A stretch of 7,942 bases of DNA, taken from NCBI GenBank assembly GCA_005805045.1, contig SYNW01000009.1, positions 1 through 7,942 on the forward strand. The letters are read 5' to 3'. This stretch comes from Actinomycetota bacterium. GTDB lineage: Bacteria; Actinomycetota; Acidimicrobiia; Acidimicrobiales; Ilumatobacteraceae. Under the pieces are notes generated by a model that saw only the letters and a program-made list of their open reading frames with translations, was not told the DNA's origin and ran no database searches. Position 1 is the first letter of the stretch, and every line of letters starts with the position of its first letter. A program made the translations under genes and the position numbers. Positions 1-5,782 of this stretch are shown one piece after another.

Positions 1-246
1 GAGCGCAAATATCGCACGATGATCGACTCATATATTGCCGACATGAAAAATGTCGGCGGTGGTGATGCAGGTGCGATTACTGCAGCGTTGTTCTTGGACG
101 AGTTCACTGCGGGCACACCGTGGGCGCATCTTGACCTCGCCGGACCAATGTGGGTCGATGGTGACACTGGTTGGTTACAACGTGGCGCGACGGCATACGG
201 CACGCGGTTGCTGGTCAACCTCGCCGAAAACTTTAAACGCCGCTAA
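1..246 (+). CDS. pepA: Leucyl aminopeptidase (M17 family), C-terminal fragment
   Basis: This is the last 81 codons of a gene that begins upstream of the window; the frame is open from base 1 and ends at TAA (244-246). M17 aminopeptidases are cytosolic, two-metal, usually hexameric enzymes that remove N-terminal residues from peptides during protein turnover. The visible part matches the end of the catalytic domain: an 'IADMKNVG' segment, then 'AGAITAALFL', then 'WAHLDLAGP', and a final 'GATAYGTRLLVNL' helix, all family signatures. The metal ligands and the catalytic Lys and Arg (the NTDAEGR region) lie before this fragment, so catalytic competence cannot be judged here. The true start is off the window; the ATG at 19 is internal. 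The gene converges on the SGNH hydrolase gene and their stop codons overlap. Family assignment is secure; the exact name (pepA versus another M17 paralogue) is inferred. Confidence 0.92.
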   Translation, partial: ERKYRTMIDSYIADMKNVGGGDAGAITAALFLDEFTAGTPWAHLDLAGPMWVDGDTGWLQRGATAYGTRLLVNLAENFKRR

Positions 247-255
247 GGCGCGGCG
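227..255 (-). terminator. Candidate intrinsic terminator of the proS-manA-SGNH operon
   Basis: A perfect 6-bp GC stem (CGCCGC at 238-243, GCGGCG at 250-255) with a 6-base loop covers both convergent stop codons. Read on the minus strand, the hairpin is followed directly by TTTAAAGTTTT (237 to 227), a U-rich run as expected for Rho-independent termination. Read on the plus strand it is followed by a G-rich stretch without a U-run, so it should work mainly for the minus-strand operon. The stem is short and the U-run is interrupted by AAAG, so efficiency is uncertain. Confidence 0.5.
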
Positions 256-992
256 GTAGTCGCGGGGGCTGTGGTTTCGGTCGGCACAGTTGTCGTAGTT
301 GTCGTAGTTGGCGTGGTGGCGATGATGTGACGGTCGTACAATTCGCGCGCAAGTCGACGGTGCAGTTTGGCGCGCGCCTGATAGCCCGAGGGCGTTAAAT
401 GCACTTTGTCCCAAGCCATCCACCTTGGGCGTTTGGTGATTGACGAGTACCAATCCTCTAACACCAGGTTTGGATATTCGGGCGCGATTCGCGCGAGCAC
501 TTGATTGAACAGCACGCTGCGTTTGGCGATCGCCGGAGTATCGCGACGATTGACCGTTAACCATGTGACGGGCACATTGCCGATGGTCATCAACAGATCG
601 CGAATGACTGTCTCGTAGACGGCTTCTTTGGTTTCGATCGCGACGTCGTTGCTGCCGAGCGCAACAATCACGGCGTCGGCCTTGAGCCCACCCTCGCTGA
701 GTTTTTTGAAGGTTTTGACCCCCGAATATTTTGTGGATGCATTGGGTGTCGGAAACGCGACTCGGCGCGAATATTGACCGTCGATCACGATGTGGGTCCA
801 TTGGGCGTCGGCGACGATCAACTTTTGCGAATTGGCGAAGTATTCGGTGCCCCAAGTGATGCTGTCGCCGAGAATCAATAGCGACGGGCCCGTGTTGGGC
901 GTGATCTGCGTCGAGATGCCCGCGGCGACAGTGAGACAAAATGCGACGGCGAGAAGTGCGAGGCGACGAACGTGGGAGAGGTTATTTTTCAT
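243..992 (-). CDS. Secreted SGNH/GDSL-type hydrolase with Thr-rich C-terminal tail
   Basis: A 249-residue protein with the features of the SGNH hydrolase superfamily (esterases, lipases, carbohydrate O-acetyl esterases). Residues 1-28 form a likely signal peptide: a basic start (KNN...RR) followed by a hydrophobic stretch (about 11-25). Block I is GDSIT at 42-46 with nucleophile Ser44. Gly72 may be the block II oxyanion glycine. Block III is GSND at 113-116 with Asn115, and block V is D195-K-V-H198, giving the Asp/His of the triad. After the domain, residues 226-249 are almost only Thr, Pro and Ala, encoded partly by a 9-base tandem repeat; no LPXTG motif or membrane anchor follows. The product is probably exported, perhaps acting on acylated envelope glycans or lipids, but the substrate cannot be read from sequence. 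It is the last gene of the minus-strand run, 21 bases after manA, and no clear Shine-Dalgarno precedes its ATG. It overlaps the aminopeptidase stop by 4 bases. Confidence 0.85.
   Translation of the reverse strand: MKNNLSHVRRLALLAVAFCLTVAAGISTQITPNTGPSLLILGDSITWGTEYFANSQKLIVADAQWTHIVIDGQYSRRVAFPTPNASTKYSGVKTFKKLSEGGLKADAVIVALGSNDVAIETKEAVYETVIRDLLMTIGNVPVTWLTVNRRDTPAIAKRSVLFNQVLARIAPEYPNLVLEDWYSSITKRPRWMAWDKVHLTPSGYQARAKLHRRLARELYDRHIIATTPTTTTTTTVPTETTAPATTAAP
289..310. repeat. Short tandem repeat, 9-base unit, about 2.4 copies
   Basis: GTTGTCGTA occurs at 289-297 and again at 298-306, and GTTG starts a third copy. On the minus strand it encodes consecutive Thr codons (ACG, ACA, ACT) in the Thr-rich tail of the SGNH hydrolase. 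Such runs often vary in length between relatives by slippage. Confidence 0.7.
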
Positions 993-1013
993 TTGAGAAA
1001 TTCGGGGTTGAAA

Positions 1014-2048
1014 TTAATTGCCCCAGACGCGAAAAACGACTGACTCTTTTTCGAGTTGGAGCACTTCATGCTGCCGCAACATGCAGGCCTGACCCTGTTG
1101 CAGAGCACCCGAATGACCTTGCACGCATAAATATAGTTCTACCTCGTGATCGGCCTGAATAGTCATGGTGCTATGCACATCGATTTTTTGCACGTTAAAC
1201 GGCGAGTTTTTGATCTCGTAATCAACTGTGTTGCCTGAAGATTTGCGCTGTGTGACTTGAGTTGGCAAATGTGAGTCGATCACTGCCGTGGCGAAGAATT
1301 CTCGTAGATCCACGTGTTTTGTGGTTAATGCTGCCCGCATGACATTGTCGCTGCTTGACATGACTTCGACGGCCAGACCACTTAAATATGAATGCACATT
1401 GCCGGGCTCTAAGAACATTGCTTCGCCAGATTTGAGTGTTAGGTGGTTCATTAACAGCGCGACGTAAACGCCGCCCGTGTCGGCGTAAAGTTCGCCGACG
1501 ACGCGCAAATAGTTGGGCAGGTTTGCCGGTGTTCGATGGTTTTTTTCTTCAAGCGCCCAGCGCACTGTTTTCGCCAGACCAGTCAGCTTCAAACGTCGAG
1601 CCAGTTCGAGCCAGCCGTTCTTTTCGGCAAGCGCAAGTGATTGTTCGATCGGCGCAAAGCCGCACAACATTTCAAAGTCGCTGAGCGCGCAGAGCAACTC
1701 TGGCTTTGTGTTGTTGTCGCGATAGACACGATTGAACGCTGCGCGATCGATGCCGAGATTGTTTTCGCGGACGAAACCCGCCGAGGCCTGAGCAATAGTC
1801 GGATGCGTCTGAATCGAAAGTGGTTTGGCAACCGCGATGAGTTTGACCAAGAACGAAAGTTCGCCGACAATTTCTTCGAGGTCTTTGACGCCGGTGCCAG
1901 TCTTGACGGTGGCTTGACCATCGGGATGTGTGCCGAACCAAAGTTCGGCCCAAGGTTTGGCGTCGCGTGGCTGACCCGTGAAGTCAGGAAGGGCTGTGAT
2001 GTCACCCCAGTCGTAATTTTTTATCGCGGGCGAGAGCAAGGCTGTCAT
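1014..2048 (-). CDS. manA: Mannose-6-phosphate isomerase, class I
   Basis: A 344-residue class I phosphomannose isomerase, which interconverts fructose-6-phosphate and mannose-6-phosphate in the cytosol and so feeds GDP-mannose and mannosylated envelope products or allows mannose use. The opening 'IKNYDWG' and 'AELWFGTHP' are typical. The zinc ligands of the family are all visible: Gln80 and His82 (SIQTHP), Glu117 (KPELL) and His219 (LEPGNVHSYLSG). The catalytic Arg is Arg238 in SDNVMRAALT, followed by the conserved TKHVD (243-247). The C-terminal cupin-like part is short, as in bacterial forms. The frame stays open 60 codons upstream to an ATG at 2228, but that extension lies inside the 3' end of proS and has no family similarity, so I place the start at 2048. 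This is 13 bases after the proS stop. No strong ribosome binding site is seen there, so translational coupling to proS is plausible. Confidence 0.93.
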   Translation of the reverse strand: MTALLSPAIKNYDWGDITALPDFTGQPRDAKPWAELWFGTHPDGQATVKTGTGVKDLEEIVGELSFLVKLIAVAKPLSIQTHPTIAQASAGFVRENNLGIDRAAFNRVYRDNNTKPELLCALSDFEMLCGFAPIEQSLALAEKNGWLELARRLKLTGLAKTVRWALEEKNHRTPANLPNYLRVVGELYADTGGVYVALLMNHLTLKSGEAMFLEPGNVHSYLSGLAVEVMSSSDNVMRAALTTKHVDLREFFATAVIDSHLPTQVTQRKSSGNTVDYEIKNSPFNVQKIDVHSTMTIQADHEVELYLCVQGHSGALQQGQACMLRQHEVLQLEKESVVFRVWGN

Positions 2049-2061
2049 TAACTTTTGGTTC

Positions 2062-3834
2062 TTAAGTTGCCGGCATTTTGGCGACGAATTCGGCGGCATC
2101 GGCGAGAGCAACTTCACTTGCCGAGCCGTCGCGACGATTGCGAACCTCGACGACGCCAGTTGCGACACCACGGCCCGCAATAACGATGCGAGGCGTGCCG
2201 ATGAGTTCGGCATCTTTGAAACGCACACCAGGTGAAACGCCTTTGCGGTCGTCGAGAATTACCGTCATTTGTTTGGCGCTTAGTTCGGCAGCAAGTTTTT
2301 CGCCGGCACCTGCAGTTTCATCACCAGGTTTGCCGGCGATCACGATGTGCACATCGGCAGGCGAGACGGCCGTCGGCCATTTGAGACCGAGTTCGTCGTG
2401 GTTTGCCTCGGCGATCGCTGCAACGGCTCGTGACACACCAATGCCATATGAACCCATCGTGACGGTTTGAGTTTTGCCGTTTTGATCGAGAACCGTTAGC
2501 CCGAGCGATTCGGCATATTTGCGACCGAGTTGGAACACGTGACCGATTTCGATGCCACGACGAATGTGGAGATGCGAGCCGCACTTCGGGCACGGGTCGC
2601 CGTCGCACACATCGGCAGCGTCGACAACGCCGTCGCAAGAAAAATCTCGGCCGTATACGAGACCAGCAACGTGTCGACCTGGCGCATTGGCGCCGGTGAT
2701 CCATGCACTGCCGAGGGCAATGCTGCGATCCAGCAAAAATCGAATAGAGCTGACGTTTTTTTCACCCAGTGCCGTCGGCCCGATGTAACCCTTGACGAGG
2801 TTTTTATTCTTGATGAAATCTTCGTCGGTGAAATCTATGATCTCTGCTGGTGCGACCTGTGCTTCGAGGCGCTTTAAGTCGACATCGCGATCACCGGGCA
2901 CGCCAACTGCAAGCGGCTCGATTCGACCGTCTGGGTGTCGCAAGTTGACGACCACATTTTTGAGCGTGTCGCCAGCGTGCCATGCACGATCACTGCGTTT
3001 TAGGTCAGATCGCGAGTTGAACAAGTCGACCAATGTGGCGATCGTCGGCGTGGCTGGCGTGTCATGCACGACCGCCGCTGCAAAACCTGAGTAATCGACC
3101 TTTGCTGGTTCGCCGACACGCACCGCTTCGGTGTTGGCCGCATAGTCGCACTTGGTACAACTGACAAAAGTATCTTCACCCGACTCGCACGGAAACAAAA
3201 ACTCTTCAGAAGCCGAGCCACCCATCGCGCCCGACATCGCCGAGACGACGTGATATGGCAAGCCGAGGCGATCAAAGGTACGCAAGTATGCGGCACGGTG
3301 CGCGTCGTAACTGCGTTGCAAACCATCTTGATCGATGTCAAAACTGTAGGAGTCCTTCATCAAAAATTCGCGACCGCGCAACAAACCCGCGCGTGGGCGA
3401 GCCTCGTCACGAAACTTGGTTTGAATTTGATATAGCCAGAGCGGCAAATCTTTGTAACTGCTGTAGAGATCTTTGACCAACAGCGTGAACATTTCTTCGT
3501 GTGTTGGACCGAGCAGATAATCGATGCCGCGACGATCTTGCAGACGAAACAAGTTGGGCCCGTAGTCAGTCCATCGACCTGTCGTTTCATAGGGCTCGCG
3601 AGGCAACATTGCCGGAAAGTGCACTTCTTGCGCGCCGATCGCATCCATTTCTTGGCGAATTATCGTTTCGACCCGGTTTAGCGTGCGCAAACCAAGAGGT
3701 AGCCACGTATAGCCACCTGGCGCGGCGCGACGAATATATCCCGCGCGAACCAAAAGCCGATGACTTGGCACTTCGGCATCGACAGGGTCATCGCGTAGTG
3801 TCCGCAAAAACATTGTTGACATACGCAAAATCAC
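2062..3834 (-). CDS. proS: Prolyl-tRNA synthetase, bacterial type with editing domain
   Basis: A 590-residue class II aminoacyl-tRNA synthetase that charges tRNA-Pro in the cytosol. The N-terminal part has motif 1 (about 40-75), the 'GPTHEE' loop (109-114), and motif 2 with 'FRDEARPR' (141-148) and 'LLRGREFLMKDSYSF'. An insertion of roughly 220-405 corresponds to the INS domain that hydrolyses mischarged Ala-tRNA-Pro in long bacterial ProRS. Motif 3 is 'GSYGIGVSR' (461-469), and an anticodon-binding domain fills about 490-590. Two Cys pairs, C226/C229 and C415/C418 (CPKCG), flank the insertion. The start is a GTG at 3834, with AAGGTGAGG just upstream. The extra residues MILR before the in-frame ATG at 3822 match the MxxRMS start I recall for actinobacterial ProS, and the ATG is too far from the ribosome binding site. 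First gene of the proS-manA-SGNH run, divergent from rimP. Confidence 0.97.
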   Translation of the reverse strand: MILRMSTMFLRTLRDDPVDAEVPSHRLLVRAGYIRRAAPGGYTWLPLGLRTLNRVETIIRQEMDAIGAQEVHFPAMLPREPYETTGRWTDYGPNLFRLQDRRGIDYLLGPTHEEMFTLLVKDLYSSYKDLPLWLYQIQTKFRDEARPRAGLLRGREFLMKDSYSFDIDQDGLQRSYDAHRAAYLRTFDRLGLPYHVVSAMSGAMGGSASEEFLFPCESGEDTFVSCTKCDYAANTEAVRVGEPAKVDYSGFAAAVVHDTPATPTIATLVDLFNSRSDLKRSDRAWHAGDTLKNVVVNLRHPDGRIEPLAVGVPGDRDVDLKRLEAQVAPAEIIDFTDEDFIKNKNLVKGYIGPTALGEKNVSSIRFLLDRSIALGSAWITGANAPGRHVAGLVYGRDFSCDGVVDAADVCDGDPCPKCGSHLHIRRGIEIGHVFQLGRKYAESLGLTVLDQNGKTQTVTMGSYGIGVSRAVAAIAEANHDELGLKWPTAVSPADVHIVIAGKPGDETAGAGEKLAAELSAKQMTVILDDRKGVSPGVRFKDAELIGTPRIVIAGRGVATGVVEVRNRRDGSASEVALADAAEFVAKMPAT

Positions 3835-3838
3835 AGGG

Positions 3839-3847
3839 CCTCACCTT
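3839..3847 (-). promoter_or_regulatory. Ribosome binding site of proS, decides the GTG start
   Basis: On the minus strand AAGGTGAGG ends 4 bases before the GTG at 3834; if the AGGTGA part pairs with 16S rRNA the spacing is 6 bases. The next in-frame start, ATG at 3822, would be about 16-18 bases away, so the GTG is preferred. Confidence 0.65.
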
Positions 3848-3891
3848 GAAGCGCGTGGAATAACGCCTCACGAAAACTTTACTAAAACCCC

Positions 3892-3897
3892 TATACT
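3892..3897 (+). promoter_or_regulatory. Possible -10 box of the rimP operon promoter
   Basis: TATACT matches TATAAT at five of six positions and lies upstream of the leader hairpins, where a promoter for rimP-nusA-infB would be expected. No convincing -35 box is found 16-19 bases upstream, and no extended TG is present, so this is a weak call. Confidence 0.3.
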
Positions 3898-3926
3898 TGA
3901 GATGACCTTTAAAGTTCTACGAACCG

Positions 3927-3956
3927 AAGGCGTGGGTTTAGGCCCACGCCTTTTGT
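3927..3956 (+). terminator. Terminator-like leader hairpin (putative attenuator) before rimP
   Basis: A perfect 10-bp stem: AAGGCGTGGG (3927-3936) pairs with CCCACGCCTT (3943-3952) around a 6-base loop, followed by TTTTGTT on the plus strand. This is the form of an intrinsic terminator. The minus-strand reading is not followed by a U-run, and no plus-strand gene lies between it and the divergent proS, so it is not the end of another operon. It therefore most likely sits in the 5' leader of rimP-nusA-infB and could cause premature termination that is relieved under some condition. Autoregulation by NusA through leader terminators is known for the equivalent E. coli operon; here it is inference. 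Confidence 0.65.
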
Positions 3957-3970
3957 TCTCTATCGGGTGT

Positions 3971-3990
3971 CGTTTTGGTTCGCCAAAACG
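3971..3990 (+). promoter_or_regulatory. Second leader hairpin with TTCG loop
   Basis: CGTTTTGG (3971-3978) and CCAAAACG (3983-3990) form a perfect 8-bp stem closed by a TTCG loop. The closing pair is G-C, not the extra-stable C(UUCG)G form. No T-run follows, so it is not a terminator itself. It lies 18 bases after the terminator-like hairpin and may be a protein-binding or structural element of the rimP leader. Confidence 0.5.
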
Positions 3991-4025
3991 CCTATTTGAT
4001 AGCTATTTAACCGCAATATTACGAG

Positions 4026-4032
4026 AAAGGAG
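4026..4032 (+). promoter_or_regulatory. Strong ribosome binding site of rimP
   Basis: AAAGGAG with 9 bases to the ATG at 4042. It is the best Shine-Dalgarno match in the window and fixes the rimP start. Confidence 0.8.
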
Positions 4033-4041
4033 AGATTTCTA

Positions 4042-4617
4042 ATGACCGAGAGTGCAGTGCTTACGCGCATCAGCGAAATTGTCACGCCGATCGTCAGCGA
4101 TCTCGGCCTTGATCTTTACGACCTCGAATTCGTGAGTGGCATTGTACGCATTGTCGTTGACACAAAATCAGGTGTGGTTGGCGAAAACGGTCGTCCGGCT
4201 GGTGTGGATCTTGAGAAAATCGGATTATTGACGCGGCTGGTATCGCGCGAGTTCGACCATTCAGAGCCCGTGCCTGGTCGCTACACACTAGAAGTTACCA
4301 GTCCAGGTCTTGAACGCAACTTGCGCACGCCACACCACTTTGTGCGCGAGGTCAACAAAGTTGTCAGCGTGCGCTTGACTGCGCCACTTGAAGCCACGGG
4401 GGAGCGACGCGTGCACGGTGTGCTGGTGAGTGCCGACAACAAACAAATTGTGGTGCGCAAAGAAGACGGTGTCGAAGTTGCGATTGATTATTTGGCCGTT
4501 GATCGTGCGAAAACAGTTTTCGAATGGAAGCCAACTTCGAAGCAAGAGGCTCGTCATTCAAAGAAAAAGTTCTCGAAAGACAAGTTTGTAAAAACAACGG
4601 AGGCTAAAGCATCATGA
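4042..4617 (+). CDS. rimP: Ribosome maturation factor RimP
   Basis: A 191-residue RimP (formerly YhbC/P15a family), which binds the free 30S subunit and is needed for its late assembly. The N-terminal alpha/beta domain (about 1-85) has 'LGLDLYDLEFV' and 'VRIVVD', then the family signature 'YTLEVTSPGLERNLRTPHHF' at 81-100 leads into the C-terminal SH3-like barrel (about 101-163), with 'GVLVSADNKQIVV' and 'IDYLAVDRAKTVFEW'. A Lys-rich tail (about 166-190) extends beyond the usual end and may touch rRNA. A loop at 43-55 (GVVGENGRPAGVD) lies between the first domain's strands, as in other actinobacterial forms by my memory. First gene of rimP-nusA-infB; its TGA stop (4615-4617) overlaps the nusA ATG in an ATGA junction, so translation of the two is probably coupled. 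Confidence 0.95.
   Translation: MTESAVLTRISEIVTPIVSDLGLDLYDLEFVSGIVRIVVDTKSGVVGENGRPAGVDLEKIGLLTRLVSREFDHSEPVPGRYTLEVTSPGLERNLRTPHHFVREVNKVVSVRLTAPLEATGERRVHGVLVSADNKQIVVRKEDGVEVAIDYLAVDRAKTVFEWKPTSKQEARHSKKKFSKDKFVKTTEAKAS
4599..4603 (+). promoter_or_regulatory. Ribosome binding site of nusA inside rimP
   Basis: GGAGG lies in the last codons of rimP, 10 bases before the ATG at 4614. In-frame ATGs at 4623 and 4629 are farther away, so 4614 is the chosen nusA start. Confidence 0.7.
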
Positions 4618-5777
4618 GCAACATGGACATGTCAGAAGCGCTGCGTATGCTCGCGGCAGACCGCGGTCTCACGATTGACGCACTGTTGCAGGTGCTTGTA
4701 GAAGCCTTGGCGACTGCATACAAAAAGCGTCCTGGTGCGGCTGATGAAGTAATCGTCGGTGTCAACCCAGACAACATGGACATCACATTCACTGCTTACG
4801 ATGTGGACGACGACGGCAACTGGATCAACGAACGTGATGACACGCCGAAAAAAGATGAACTCGGTCGCATCGCCGCGGTGACATTCCGTCAGGTTATGGG
4901 TCAACGCATTCGTGAAGTTGAACGCGAGCGCAAGTTCGAAGAATACGCCAACCGAGAGGGCGACATTGTTTCGGGCACGGTGCAAAAGACGGACACGCGT
5001 TACACGCTGCTCGATTTGGGTCGTGTCGAGGCGTTGCTGCCCCAAGCCGAGCAAGTGCTAGGCGAGACACGCGAACCGAATGCACGCTTGAAGGCATACA
5101 TCGTTGAAGTGCGTCGCACACCGAAGGGCCCGCAGATCGTTGTCAGTCGTACGCACCCTGGTTTGATCATGCGCTTGTTCGAAATGGAAGTTCCGGAAAT
5201 TGCCGATCGCATCGTTGAAATCAAATCATGTGCTCGTGAGCCGGGTCAGCGCACAAAAATTGCCGTCTGGTCGAACGACAAAGCCATTGACCCTGTTGGC
5301 GCCTGTGTGGGTGCTCGCGGTGGACGAGTGCGCATGGTCGTCAACGAATTGCGTGGCGAAAAAGTCGACATCATCCCCTTCAGCGAAGACAAACGCGATT
5401 TCATCGCCAAGGCGATGTCACCGGCGAAAGTCAGCGAGGTGCGTCTGAGCGCAGATGAGACACAAGCCGACGTGATTGTGCCTGATTTTCAGTTGTCGTT
5501 GGCAATTGGCAAGATGGGCGTGAACGCGACGCTTGCTGCTCGTCTAACTGGCGTGCGCATCGACATCAAGAGCGAGTCAGAAGTCGCCGCCGAAGGAAAC
5601 GCAGTTGTGCGTCGTCCTGCTGCCGCAGCGACCAGCGAGTCGATGTACGCAGAAGGCGAATGGAAGACGAATGTCGAAAGTGGCGCAATGGAGTGGCATG
5701 CCGCCGACGGTTCAATTCTCAGTCAAGAACAAGTTGCCGCGCAATCAGGCGGTACAACAGAAGAATCGAAGGGCTAA
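4614..5777 (+). CDS. nusA: Transcription elongation/termination factor NusA
   Basis: A 387-residue NusA, which binds RNA polymerase and nascent RNA and modulates pausing, intrinsic termination and rRNA antitermination. Domain order: N-terminal polymerase-binding domain (about 1-113, 'EALATAYKK' and 'QVMGQRIREVERE'), S1 domain (about 114-182, 'GDIVSGTVQK' and 'LLPQAEQV'), KH1 (about 183-268, with 'DPVGACVGARGGRV' holding the GARG loop and 'NELRGEKVDII'), and KH2 (about 270-320, 'LAIGKMGVNATLAARLTG'). There are no C-terminal acidic repeats, as expected outside proteobacteria. The KH2 loop departs from the usual form: GKMGVNATLA where most NusA have a charged residue, then GQNxRLA. A tail of roughly 65 residues follows, with two Trp (350, 361) in a Gly/Glu-rich context that I do not recognise. 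The gene overlaps rimP by 4 bases and ends 5 bases before infB. Confidence 0.97.
   Translation: MSNMDMSEALRMLAADRGLTIDALLQVLVEALATAYKKRPGAADEVIVGVNPDNMDITFTAYDVDDDGNWINERDDTPKKDELGRIAAVTFRQVMGQRIREVERERKFEEYANREGDIVSGTVQKTDTRYTLLDLGRVEALLPQAEQVLGETREPNARLKAYIVEVRRTPKGPQIVVSRTHPGLIMRLFEMEVPEIADRIVEIKSCAREPGQRTKIAVWSNDKAIDPVGACVGARGGRVRMVVNELRGEKVDIIPFSEDKRDFIAKAMSPAKVSEVRLSADETQADVIVPDFQLSLAIGKMGVNATLAARLTGVRIDIKSESEVAAEGNAVVRRPAAAATSESMYAEGEWKTNVESGAMEWHAADGSILSQEQVAAQSGGTTEESKG
5768..5773 (+). promoter_or_regulatory. Ribosome binding site supporting the TTG start of infB
   Basis: GAAGGG lies in the last codons of nusA, with 9 bases to the TTG at 5783. This spacing supports the TTG and not the in-frame ATG at 5828. 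Confidence 0.55.
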
Positions 5778-5782
5778 TTACT

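Noticed and set aside
175..939. Long minus-strand open frame (254 codons) overlapping the SGNH hydrolase
   Set aside because: It is Arg/His/Gln-rich with no recognisable motif and lies in another frame of a gene with clear catalytic blocks, so it is a shadow.
2049..2228. 60-codon N-terminal extension of manA back to an ATG at 2228
   Set aside because: The extension lies within the proS coding end and shows no similarity to phosphomannose isomerases, whose N-terminus fits the ATG at 2048.
3976..4004. A second promoter (TTGGTT with ATAGCT) close to rimP
   Set aside because: The -10 match is poor and the -35 is part of a perfect hairpin; the similarity is explained by the inverted repeat.
3835..4041. 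A tRNA, riboswitch or small gene in the divergent intergenic region
   Set aside because: No cloverleaf, known aptamer core or open frame with a ribosome binding site could be seen; only the two hairpins and the rimP ribosome binding site stand out.
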